DNA of 64,000 nucleotides, from the NCBI RefSeq assembly GCF_018881635.1, contig NZ_JACVPY010000002.1, positions 705,545 to 769,544 of the forward strand, read 5' to 3'. A model generated the notes under the pieces. The model ran no database searches. It was not told where the DNA came from and worked only from the letters and a program-made list of their open reading frames with translations. Source of the DNA: Polynucleobacter sp. UB-Piko-W3. GTDB lineage: Bacteria; Pseudomonadota; Gammaproteobacteria; Burkholderiales; Burkholderiaceae. Below, piece by piece: positions 15,571 through 22,922 of the stretch (position 1 is the first letter of the stretch; every line of letters begins with the position of its first letter). Both the position numbers and the translations under genes were made by a program.

Positions 15571-16539
15571 CTACTTTCCTAACGGGATGCTAATGGTCGA
15601 AATCATGGCATACCCTTCAACTCGGTTCTGTGCCCAGAACTCTTTATAAGCACGCAAATTTATATAGGCTTGTTTTTTACCAATATTAAATAGATATCCA
15701 ATTTGTGGACCAATGGCTGCAACTTGGGATTTGAAGGCCCCCACCCTATTTCCGCTACCAGAGTCCGCAGTGAGTTGATAGTAGCCATATCCCGCAATAC
15801 CCACCTGCCAATTTTGCGATAGAAATTGTGAAACAGACCAATCCAAGTGAGAATCAATGCCGTTCTTATAGTTGGTTTGATTGTTCATCCAGTTATATGT
15901 TGCACCCACTACGCTAGAGAATTCAAGGCCAGTTGTATTGTTTAAATAGGTATAGCCACCACCTGCATCCATTGCAGCATGACCAATACCAATACTAGAA
16001 AGACTGGTTGCACTATAGGTACCCACTGGTATATCTCCAGTCACATAGGTCATAAAATTATTATTACCTTTATTCCAAGCCAAACTGGCTAGGGGATATA
16101 TATCAGTACTTCCTGTCACCGAATTTTCTTTATTAAATTCAGTATTGATATTAGAGACACTTGCAAATGCAGTAGTGGTATTCGATCCGGGACCCCAGCC
16201 TACTCCAACATAGGGCTGCCCGCCTAAGATCTTTTCCTCTGCCGAGTATCCCAACTGAAATAAGAAAATAGACTCTCTAGCACTTAACCCAGCATTAACG
16301 CTTTGGCCATGTTGAAAGTTTTTTGATTTATCTGCACTACCACTATAGACATAGGGCATCAATACCAATGACCATCCAGGGTTAGAAGGGACTGCTGCCA
16401 TACTGGCGTATTGACCAGACATCCAAAATGGAACTCCGCCTTCATCTGCCAATACCGATTGTGACGAAAAGAAGCCGAATGAAATCAAAAGAAGTTTAGA
16501 AAAAATTCCTAAACTTCTTTTGCAAAGCTGGCTATGCAC
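15571..16539 (-). CDS. Outer-membrane beta-barrel protein (MetA-pathway/SphA-like family)
   Basis: A 322-aa protein with a signal peptide ending near LADEGG. The mature part is made of alternating hydrophobic strands ending in a C-terminal IPLGK. The start GGVPFWMSGQYASMAAVPSNPGWSL is the signature of the family annotated as putative MetA-pathway phenol-degradation or SphA-type outer-membrane channels. Members are thought to let hydrophobic or aromatic compounds cross the outer membrane. Its position between a sulfatase and the sulfatase-activating enzyme suggests it imports a sulfate ester or exports its product. Gaps are 13 bp and 4 bp, so this is a tight operon. Confidence 0.85.
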   Translation of the reverse strand: MHSQLCKRSLGIFSKLLLISFGFFSSQSVLADEGGVPFWMSGQYASMAAVPSNPGWSLVLMPYVYSGSADKSKNFQHGQSVNAGLSARESIFLFQLGYSAEEKILGGQPYVGVGWGPGSNTTTAFASVSNINTEFNKENSVTGSTDIYPLASLAWNKGNNNFMTYVTGDIPVGTYSATSLSSIGIGHAAMDAGGGYTYLNNTTGLEFSSVVGATYNWMNNQTNYKNGIDSHLDWSVSQFLSQNWQVGIAGYGYYQLTADSGSGNRVGAFKSQVAAIGPQIGYLFNIGKKQAYINLRAYKEFWAQNRVEGYAMISTISIPLGK

Positions 16540-16552
16540 TCAACATTCCTTC

Positions 16553-18079
16553 TTAACGCGCATTAAAGTTGGTTAAGTTAGCAGGTGGTGGGTTGGGGAA
16601 CTTCTTAACCGAGGCAAGATACTCTTGAATTGCTTTGAATGCGTTAACTGAAATTGATTCGTAATTTACTAATTGTAAATCTTCATGCGGATCCATTTCG
16701 ATGTTGTAAACCTTTGGGTAGTACATTGGAACTGAATTAGCAGCTATGCCGCCAAGCATTTGCTGACCAGTACCCGTTCGATTCATATCCCTAAAATACA
16801 TTCTCCACTGCTTCCAGCGAACTGCCACTAAATCCGCGCCAATAAAGGACATTAAATGTTCGCGATTACCTATTTTGTTTTTACCAGTGAGCGTATCTAA
16901 TTGATTGACTCCGTCAATGGCTCGATCTGTTGGTAGCTTAGTGCCTAAGACAGCGGCAAAGGTCGGCATAAAGTCCATGATCGAAAACATGGCATATGAA
17001 GAGGTATTTGGGGCGATGCGACCAGGCCAGCGAATAAAGCAAAAAGTACGAACAGCTCCTTCCGTGGCCTCGCCTAGATCCCCTCGAAACGGGCCATTTG
17101 ATCCCATGTCAGGAGCACCAAGACCCAATCGATCATAAGTCATCATGTACTGTCCGGTACTACCATTATCAGAGGCAAAAACCAAAATAGTATTGTCCTC
17201 AATATTCATTTCTTTGAGGGCATCCATGATTTGGCCAACGTGATAATCCCCCTCCATCAATTTGTCACCGTACTGACCAATGCGGGATTTTCCAGCGAAC
17301 TGCTTTGAAGAAAGATTGGGTGAATGACCCATTGAGAATGGCAGATACAGAAAGAATGGTTTGCCAGCGGCATTCTGCTGCTTCATGAATGCAATAGATT
17401 TATCAGTCAATTCATTATCAATCTCTGCTCTGACCTCCATCGTAAATGGCTTTATGCGCTCAAGCGGTCCATTTCCCTTTTGCTGAGTAACCCAAGGCCC
17501 CTTTTCATATAAAACCTTATCGGGTACATTTGGATAGGAATGTGTTTGTAAAGCTTGTGCAACGTAGGTGGCAGAATCCCAAGAGACATCCGGCGGTAGA
17601 CCGTAATACTGATCGAATCCGTGAGCACCGGGCAAACTCTGAGGTGATGCACCTAAATGCCATTTTCCAAAAATTGCGGTGGCGTAACCTGCATCTTTAA
17701 ACAATTTACCCATTGTGTAGGCTTTGCCCGGTAAAGTACTAGGAGTGCCTGCCTCTGCAACAAGTGACAAACCATTCCGAATGGAGTATTGCCCGGTCAT
17801 TAATGCAGCACGAGATGGTGTGCATGCTGGCTCTACCAAATACTGGGTCAGCTTCAGCCCACTCTTGGCTAATTCATCAGTGCGTGGCGTAGGAGCACCT
17901 CGTAATTCACCGCCACCGTAAGGCCCCATATCACCATAGCCAACGTTATCTGCAAGAATAAAAACAACGTTAGGTTTCTTTTGAGTAGGTGCAGTTTGTG
18001 CAATAGATGCAGTTGGAGAGACTAGAGATATTGCTAAACATAAGCTAACAATTGACTGCTTCAATTTACTCAGCTTCAT
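16553..18079 (-). CDS. Periplasmic type I sulfatase (arylsulfatase-like)
   Basis: A 508-aa sulfatase with a Sec signal peptide (cut near SIAQ). The CxPxR active-site motif is C86-TPSR in EPACTPSRAALMTGQ, the Cys form that needs FGE for maturation. Metal-site residues are visible in FILADNVGYGDMG (Asn replaces the second Asp commonly seen there), GKWHLGASPQSLPGAHGFD and FASDNGSTG. It hydrolyses sulfate esters in the periplasm; whether aryl or alkyl is not decidable here. It heads the operon sulfatase-barrel-FGE, which fills the interval between tRNA fragments C and D exactly, a sign of transfer as one unit. Confidence 0.92.
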   Translation of the reverse strand: MKLSKLKQSIVSLCLAISLVSPTASIAQTAPTQKKPNVVFILADNVGYGDMGPYGGGELRGAPTPRTDELAKSGLKLTQYLVEPACTPSRAALMTGQYSIRNGLSLVAEAGTPSTLPGKAYTMGKLFKDAGYATAIFGKWHLGASPQSLPGAHGFDQYYGLPPDVSWDSATYVAQALQTHSYPNVPDKVLYEKGPWVTQQKGNGPLERIKPFTMEVRAEIDNELTDKSIAFMKQQNAAGKPFFLYLPFSMGHSPNLSSKQFAGKSRIGQYGDKLMEGDYHVGQIMDALKEMNIEDNTILVFASDNGSTGQYMMTYDRLGLGAPDMGSNGPFRGDLGEATEGAVRTFCFIRWPGRIAPNTSSYAMFSIMDFMPTFAAVLGTKLPTDRAIDGVNQLDTLTGKNKIGNREHLMSFIGADLVAVRWKQWRMYFRDMNRTGTGQQMLGGIAANSVPMYYPKVYNIEMDPHEDLQLVNYESISVNAFKAIQEYLASVKKFPNPPPANLTNFNAR

Positions 18080-18379
18080 TTAATGCCCCTAAGAATTGAT
18101 AAATCTTGAGAACTAAGGCGGTAGATTCAGCAAAACGCTAATTCAGCTCAGAGGACTAATGATGAAATTTAACATGAATGGAAGTGGTTTAAACAGCATT
18201 TTCTAGTCAAAATTAATAACTCAATTAATATGGTTTACCCTATAAATCCGACTACTTCCAAAGATCAACCTACGCCCTACCTGGCGTTACAAAAGATGGG
18301 TGAACTTGGTCAGGATCGGGTCAACTGACCACTATAAAGTTGGGTTTTTTGAGTAGATCCGATCGGCCAGTCGGGCCTT

Positions 18380-18424
18380 TGGCCTGCCCAGCACGATTCG
18401 AACGTGCCATCTACGCCTTAGATG
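18380..18424 (-). repeat. tRNA-Arg 3'-half fragment, copy D
   Basis: A 45-nt match to the 3' half of the tRNA-Arg with three mismatches (two after the T arm, one in the anticodon loop), same orientation. The upstream 60 bp (CAACTGACCACTATAAAG ... CGGGCCTT) align with the flank of copy B. It separates the sulfatase operon from the NADH dehydrogenase gene. The remainder of 18080-18432 shows no gene; it should hold the sulfatase promoter. Confidence 0.8.
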
Positions 18425-18432
18425 AATTGGCT

Positions 18433-19776
18433 TTAATGAAGCTTCACAATCGAATCAGTTCTGCGATGAATTAAGCGACTGATTGTGTCGAGTATGACTT
18501 TGACCCATCCATGCAAGGCCAGTTGATGTAGTTTGTACAAGCTCAGATACATGATCTTTGCAAAAAAGCCATCGATCATGAGGCTGCCACCAATCAATCC
18601 TCCCATCATGCTGCCGACGCTACTAAATTTACCTAATGAAACCAACGAGCCAAAATCGCGGTATCGGTAGGCTTTTAAAGGCTTACCTTGAACAATGTTT
18701 TCAATTTGAGCAAATAAATGGGAGGCTTGTTGATGTGCTGCTTGAGCACGTGGAGGAACAATTCCTCCTTTTCCCCCGTTTGCTTCTGGCCAAGGGCAGG
18801 CAGCGCAATCGCCCATTGCAAAGATATGGGAATCACGCGTGGTTTGTAGCGTTGGCAACACTACCAATTGATTTGCACGGTTACTTTCTAAGCCCCCAAT
18901 TTCATGTAAAAAATCAGGCGCCTTCACACCAGCAGCCCAAACAATTAATTCTGCAGGAATCTCGATTCCATCAGCCAGTCGTAACTTATCTAAAAAGACC
19001 TCTTCCACCTTTGCGCCAGTAATCACCTCTACCCCAAGATCCGCTAGCAGCGTTTGCGCCGCCGACGATACTCTTTCTGGTAGGGCTGGCAATATTCGTG
19101 GCGCAGCCTCGATGAGAATCACCTTCAGATCCTTGTCAGGATTCACGCGATCCATGCCGTATGAAATCACCTGACGCGTTGTGCGATGTAATTCTGCAGC
19201 AAGCTCTACACCCGTTGCGCCAGCGCCAATAATGGCCACCTTCAATTGATTTAATGCCAAAGGAGCATGCTGGGACTCAGCTCTAAGGCAGGCATTAATC
19301 ATGCGCAAATGAAAACGCTTTGCATCGGCTAGCGACTCTAAGCGCTGAGCATACTTTTCTACACCTGGCGTACCAAAATCATTGGTTAAGCTACCAATCG
19401 CAATAATCAAGGTGTCATAAGGAATCAATCGTTCTGGCGTTACCGATTGACCCATGTCATCTAAAAATGGTCCAATCCGAATTTCTTTCTTCTCTCGATC
19501 AATATCGATCAGCTCACCAATCCGAAAGGCAAAGTGATGCCAATGGGCTTGAGCAATGTAGTCTAATTCTTGATCGGCAAGATCCATAATGCCTGCAGCG
19601 ACTTCATGGAGTTTAGGCTTCCAGATATGGGTACGATTCTTGTCCACCAAAGTGATACTGATTTTTTGTGACCCAGGGTTTGCAGAACCATAGCGGTTGC
19701 CCAACTTAGTGGCAAGCTCCAAGCCCCCAGCACCACCCCCTACTATGACGATCTTGTGAACCTGACTCACGCGCAT
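18433..19776 (-). CDS. ndh: Type II NADH dehydrogenase / FAD-dependent pyridine nucleotide oxidoreductase
   Basis: A 447-aa flavoprotein that passes electrons from NADH to quinone without proton pumping. The FAD-binding fold is at the start (VHKIVIVGGGAGGLELATKL) and a second nucleotide fold near residue 175 (KVAIIGAGATGVELAAEL). HIWKPKLHEVAAG and the C-terminal FAD motif IFAMGDCAACP are typical. Amphipathic C-terminal helices would bind the inner face of the membrane. It is the only gene between tRNA fragments D and E, so it looks like a single-gene module. Confidence 0.9.
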   Translation of the reverse strand: MRVSQVHKIVIVGGGAGGLELATKLGNRYGSANPGSQKISITLVDKNRTHIWKPKLHEVAAGIMDLADQELDYIAQAHWHHFAFRIGELIDIDREKKEIRIGPFLDDMGQSVTPERLIPYDTLIIAIGSLTNDFGTPGVEKYAQRLESLADAKRFHLRMINACLRAESQHAPLALNQLKVAIIGAGATGVELAAELHRTTRQVISYGMDRVNPDKDLKVILIEAAPRILPALPERVSSAAQTLLADLGVEVITGAKVEEVFLDKLRLADGIEIPAELIVWAAGVKAPDFLHEIGGLESNRANQLVVLPTLQTTRDSHIFAMGDCAACPWPEANGGKGGIVPPRAQAAHQQASHLFAQIENIVQGKPLKAYRYRDFGSLVSLGKFSSVGSMMGGLIGGSLMIDGFFAKIMYLSLYKLHQLALHGWVKVILDTISRLIHRRTDSIVKLH

Positions 19777-19850
19777 ACCTCAAAACTTTCGAACCTCTAT
19801 TTAAACACTATCTTTATATCTAAATGGTATGTCCAATATTTTTAAGTTTT

Positions 19851-20035
19851 TGGCCTGCCCAGCACGATTCGAACGTGCGTCCTACGCCTTAGAAGCTTTA
19901 AAAATGAGGCTAAACAACAATAAAAAACAATGGCATTAAGGCGTTGGCTTCTGGTGTGGCATAGGCACGGAGAACCCTGGGGTTGGTTGGAATGGGTTGG
20001 ATGTCGGGTGGCATTAGCAGGCGGTCGAATGGTCT
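19851..20035 (-). repeat. tRNA-Arg 3'-half fragment, copy E, with shared tail
   Basis: Bases 19851-19895 match the tRNA-Arg 3' half with one mismatch in 45, same orientation, followed by CTTTAAAAATGAGGCTAAAC and a tail of about 140 bp aligning with copy C (14283-14430). It is the copy nearest the intact tRNA and bounds the AT-rich small-gene module on its left. The rest of 19777-20208 shows no gene. Confidence 0.85.
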
Positions 20036-20140
20036 AGTGTGAAAATAGTTGGTACGCTAGTCGTAATTACTCTTAGTTATTTTCTCTTTATGTGGGTAAA
20101 GCAGGGATTTAAATTGCCGAAATGATGAATTCATTGTCTA

Positions 20141-20175
20141 ATCAAACCAAAGGTACTGTTTCTTAGTGGTTTGGT
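20141..20175. repeat. 35-nt hairpin repeat, left copy
   Basis: ATCAAAC at the left end can pair with GTTTGGT at the right end, and the middle contains GGTACTGTTT. A second 35-nt copy lies at 21971-22005 with 27 of 35 bases identical. The two flank the five small genes. Confidence 0.55.
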
Positions 20176-20208
20176 AGACCCTGTTACAGAAGTCTTCTTT
20201 AGACTTAC

Positions 20209-20562
20209 CTATTTGTGATACTCGCCTTGAAAGCAATGTCGAACCTCATGGCCAACGGTATCGTTATTTGTCTTTTTAGTAGTGTAAATTTGACAAGTTC
20301 TTTTAGTTTTCCCAGACGAGTCCTTTTTGTCATCCCAGAATGAGCATGCATCTATAGGGTATCCAAAACCATTGTTACCCCTCTTTCTGCTTTCAGCTTC
20401 GCACGACTTCTGAATATCTTTAACCGTTATCCATTTAATGGTTACCTCATTAACTTGGTTTTTATTGGTGCTATAGAAGCTGTAAGCATCATCCTCAAGA
20501 ATTGCATGAGCCTTATGGCTAATAAAGCTAAAAAACAGGAGGGTAGCAACACATTTATTCAT
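20209..20562 (-). CDS. Small secreted protein with C-terminal HExxH motif
   Basis: A 117-aa protein with a clear signal peptide (MNKCVATLLFFSFISHKAHA). The mature part has four to five cysteines and ends in GHEVRHCFQGEYHK, which contains HEVRH, a zinc-protease-type HExxH, followed by Gly and a further His. That resembles the metal site of a metallopeptidase, but the rest is too short for a known peptidase fold and the motif sits at the extreme C-terminus. Similar endings (GHExRHCxxGxxH) are, as I recall, found in small periplasmic proteins of unknown role. It faces away from the next small gene. Confidence 0.6.
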   Translation of the reverse strand: MNKCVATLLFFSFISHKAHAILEDDAYSFYSTNKNQVNEVTIKWITVKDIQKSCEAESRKRGNNGFGYPIDACSFWDDKKDSSGKTKRTCQIYTTKKTNNDTVGHEVRHCFQGEYHK

Positions 20563-20607
20563 ATGAAAAATATAATAAACTGTATTAAATTTGTATAGGA
20601 GAGCCTA

Positions 20608-20796
20608 ATGTGGTTTTGGTCAATGCTGGGTGGTGCTGCAGTTAGTATATTTGGATTGATTGGATGGATATTAGGAATTATTTTTATAGTTTTTATAATT
20701 CGTATGGAATTCAAAGAGAATCCTATTATCGCTACGATTGAAGCACTTATTGGCGTTTTTATACTCTTTGTCCTGTGGATAGCAATTTGGGGTTAA
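20608..20796 (+). CDS. Very small two-helix membrane protein
   Basis: A 62-aa protein almost entirely hydrophobic, with two transmembrane helices separated by a short charged turn (RMEFKENP). An AGGAG ribosome-binding site precedes the ATG. The stop overlaps the next gene's start (TAATG), so the two are translationally coupled. Function unknown. Confidence 0.6.
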   Translation: MWFWSMLGGAAVSIFGLIGWILGIIFIVFIIRMEFKENPIIATIEALIGVFILFVLWIAIWG

Positions 20797-21065
20797 TGCT
20801 TAAGATGAAAAAATTACTACTGGCGGTTACTCTTTTATTTACTTCCAATTTAATACAAGCTCAGACGGACAAAGAAATACTTATGGCTCGTATACAGATG
20901 GCCCTAGACGCAACAAAAGCAAAGGATAACGCAACAGCTTGTAAGATTTTGTGGCTCTCCCAGAACAACCCTTATGCACTAAGTAACCCCAAAATTCTTG
21001 CCGACATAAAGGAAGCAGGAAGACGAGCCTGTAAAGATGCTGGTATTGATGGGCTACTTTTTTGA
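20796..21065 (+). CDS. Small secreted protein, function unknown
   Basis: An 89-aa protein with a signal peptide (MKKLLLAVTLLFTSNLIQAQ) and a helical mature part of about 65 residues with two cysteines (ATACKILWL, RRACKDAG). The start at 20796 overlaps the preceding stop by one base; ATG at 20805 is the alternative. A helical hairpin held by one disulfide would fit. It is not a family I recognise. Confidence 0.6.
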   Translation: MLKMKKLLLAVTLLFTSNLIQAQTDKEILMARIQMALDATKAKDNATACKILWLSQNNPYALSNPKILADIKEAGRRACKDAGIDGLLF

Positions 21066-21078
21066 GTCTTTCTAAGAC

Positions 21079-21360
21079 TTACTGCCCAAAGATTTTTGTT
21101 AAAAGCATGCCAATTCCAATCATTTTGAAAATACCAAACATGGCTGGTAGAAACCAAAAGAAGAATATACAGCCTGCAACAACGCACCAAATTATTGTCA
21201 TGAGATTTGATGATGAGTCTTCTTCTTTTTTTGTAGATTTTCTTACTCGTTTGGCAGAACTTACTTTTTTATCTGAACTTGCCATTCTTTCGCATGCAGG
21301 GCATATGCGCCTCGCATCGCTAATTCGCCTTCCACAGTCTTCACATTTTGCTACGGCCAT
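21079..21360 (-). CDS. Zinc-ribbon plus membrane-helix small protein
   Basis: A 93-aa protein. The N-terminus is a zinc ribbon with two knuckles, CEDCG and CPAC, then a basic Ser/Lys/Glu linker and one or two C-terminal membrane helices (MTIIWCVVAGCIFFFWFLP and GIFKMIGIGMLL). The start at 21360 is set by GGAG six bases upstream. Such proteins may tether a zinc ribbon to the inner face of the membrane; the role is unknown. Confidence 0.6.
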   Translation of the reverse strand: MAVAKCEDCGRRISDARRICPACERMASSDKKVSSAKRVRKSTKKEEDSSSNLMTIIWCVVAGCIFFFWFLPAMFGIFKMIGIGMLLTKIFGQ

Positions 21361-21420
21361 GATAGTCTCCAATGCGAGTTAAAATTTCTTAAACAGATTA
21401 ATTCTAATATAAATAATTTT

Positions 21421-21924
21421 ATGAACAAAAATATTATAGGTAGGTGGATGGTTGATGCCTCAATAAATAAAAAGGAGGTATCAGATGGCGATACAACCTT
21501 CATCTTTATACGAGGAGTGTCTGTGGATGAATATTTTGCAGATGGAAGTTTCAACTCAGAAGGCAAGCTACGCATGGTAATCAAAAATGATTTTAATTAT
21601 ATAGATGCATTGGTTAATATATTTGAAGCTTCCGAATGGAAAATTATTGACAACACTTGCTTTTCCAAGAGGTTGACCATCAAGACTAATATAGAAAGTC
21701 TTTTTGTCGATGAAGAGAAGGTAGATGATAATGATGCAAAGGATGAAATTATCGGCAATCCACTTAAAGACATTTTTAAAATTGGTGAAACTAAAAAAAG
21801 TGAAGTTGTGGAGGCATCCGACAGCAGGTTAATTCTTGTAGAAGAATTATCTGATGGCTCTGAATTGGTCGTTCATGGTGTAAAAACAAAAAAACAATTC
21901 GCAGGTCTAAAAATAGATATTTAA
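21421..21924 (+). CDS. Hypothetical protein, possibly lipocalin/beta-sheet-like
   Basis: A 167-aa soluble protein starting NIIGRWMVDASI, the GxW start seen in many lipocalin-like small proteins, followed by strands and an acidic linker (VDDNDAKDE). It has no signal peptide. Strongly AT-rich codon use compared with housekeeping genes to the right suggests foreign origin. It is the last gene before the second 35-nt repeat. Confidence 0.5.
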   Translation: MNKNIIGRWMVDASINKKEVSDGDTTFIFIRGVSVDEYFADGSFNSEGKLRMVIKNDFNYIDALVNIFEASEWKIIDNTCFSKRLTIKTNIESLFVDEEKVDDNDAKDEIIGNPLKDIFKIGETKKSEVVEASDSRLILVEELSDGSELVVHGVKTKKQFAGLKIDI

Positions 21925-21970
21925 TTTTTGCCCAGCTACAGATTGAATTTGCATCAAGGTATTGCCGTTA

Positions 21971-22005
21971 ATCAAACCACAGGTACTGTTTGCTTTCAGT
22001 TTGAT
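21971..22005. repeat. 35-nt hairpin repeat, right copy
   Basis: ATCAAAC at the left end pairs perfectly with GTTTGAT at the right end. The interior CAGGTACTGTTT is shared with the copy at 20141-20175, and the length is identical. Together they bracket the small-gene module. Confidence 0.55.
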
Positions 22006-22101
22006 AGCTCTACCCAAAACTCTAAATTTCAAAACTTAAGCTAGCGTCAGAAGCACCCTTATAAAGATATTGAAATCTGTAGGTTTTCCCCCTCCCCCAT
22101 C

Positions 22102-22160
22102 TGGACAAGAAACTGGACAAGTTTGTGGCCTTTTGGACAAGTTTTCGCTATATTGGACAA
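22102..22160. repeat. Four spaced TGGACAA direct repeats, probable integrase arm sites
   Basis: TGGACAA occurs at 22102, 22114, 22134 and 22154 (spacings 12, 20 and 20 bp), ending 60 bp from the 3' end of the intact tRNA-Arg. Short direct repeats at such spacing next to a tRNA 3' end are the usual layout of arm-type sites of tyrosine integrases. No integrase gene remains in the window. Confidence 0.6.
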
Positions 22161-22220
22161 CAGGTGAGGTTTGTCGTGAACACCTAAATAGTTGAATTGG
22201 ATAGTTCTAAGGGGGATAGT

Positions 22221-22297
<77 letters not shown>

Positions 22298-22333
22298 TTA
22301 TATGCTGGGTAAATCTAGAACATTTGGGGAAAG

Positions 22334-22410
22334 TGGTCGGAGTACAAGGATTCGAACCTTGGACCCCCTGCTCCCAAAGCAGGTGCGCTACCAGGCTGCG
22401 CTACACTCCG
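22334..22410 (-). tRNA. tRNA-Pro (anticodon UGG)
   Basis: A 77-nt cloverleaf on the minus strand. The acceptor stem CGGAGTG/TACTCCG (one G-U) has discriminator A and encoded CCA. The anticodon stem CCTGC/GCAGG has loop TTTGGGA (anticodon TGG). The T arm is GTTCGAATC. It is transcribed ahead of tRNA-Arg, probably in one precursor. Confidence 0.97.
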
Positions 22411-22470
22411 ACGGAACCCGTATTCTACACTGACAGGGCTATTTGGGGCAAATCGGGTAAGATTCGGGGC

Positions 22471-22839
22471 ATGGTTGCCTATTTTCCTAGCAAATATCCG
22501 AAACGCTTCTTAGCTGCTTTTTCAGTAGCCTTGCTCGTCTTTTGCCTTCTAGGAACCCACTGGCTTGGCTTTGCCCATAGTATTTCGCATGCCGGTCTAT
22601 CTGCACAGAGTATTGATCAATGTTCTGCTACCGATTCAGGTGCGGGTATTACTCATAGTTCTGATGCCTGTCATTTATATGATGCTCTGACCCTTGCTGG
22701 ATTTGTTCCGGCGGGTGTTTCTGATGTTGTTCATCTTCCCGCTTCTGTTTCTGCTCTGATTTCTTCGGTAGATCTGGTTCTTCCTGAATCTTCTACTGCT
22801 TCATACCAGTCGCGCGCTCCCCCTACTTTCATTCTGTAA
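22471..22839 (+). CDS. Small membrane/periplasmic protein, DUF2946-like
   Basis: A 122-aa protein with one N-terminal helix (FLAAFSVALLVFCLLG) and a periplasmic part with many His and Cys residues (THWLGFAHSISHAG, SSDACHLYDALTLAG), ending in SRAPPTFIL. The CxLYDxLT segment and RAPP end are typical of DUF2946-type proteins that accompany TonB receptors and metal-uptake genes. The start at 22471 is chosen because upstream in-frame sequence lies inside both tRNA genes. It precedes a ZnuD-like receptor by 83 bp, so a role in metal (zinc or copper) handling is likely. Confidence 0.7.
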   Translation: MVAYFPSKYPKRFLAAFSVALLVFCLLGTHWLGFAHSISHAGLSAQSIDQCSATDSGAGITHSSDACHLYDALTLAGFVPAGVSDVVHLPASVSALISSVDLVLPESSTASYQSRAPPTFIL

Positions 22840-22922
22840 TGACTTTAGCGGCCCGGGTACTGCCTGGGCTTTAGATTAAAGCAGCATCTTCTATAGATGC
22901 TGATCAGAATGAAAGTTCATCA

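Noticed and set aside
20141..22005. 35-nt repeats as integron attC sites
   Set aside because: End heptamers match RYYYAAC/GTTRRRY at 6 of 7, but the elements are shorter than known attC sites, genes are in both orientations and no integron integrase is seen.
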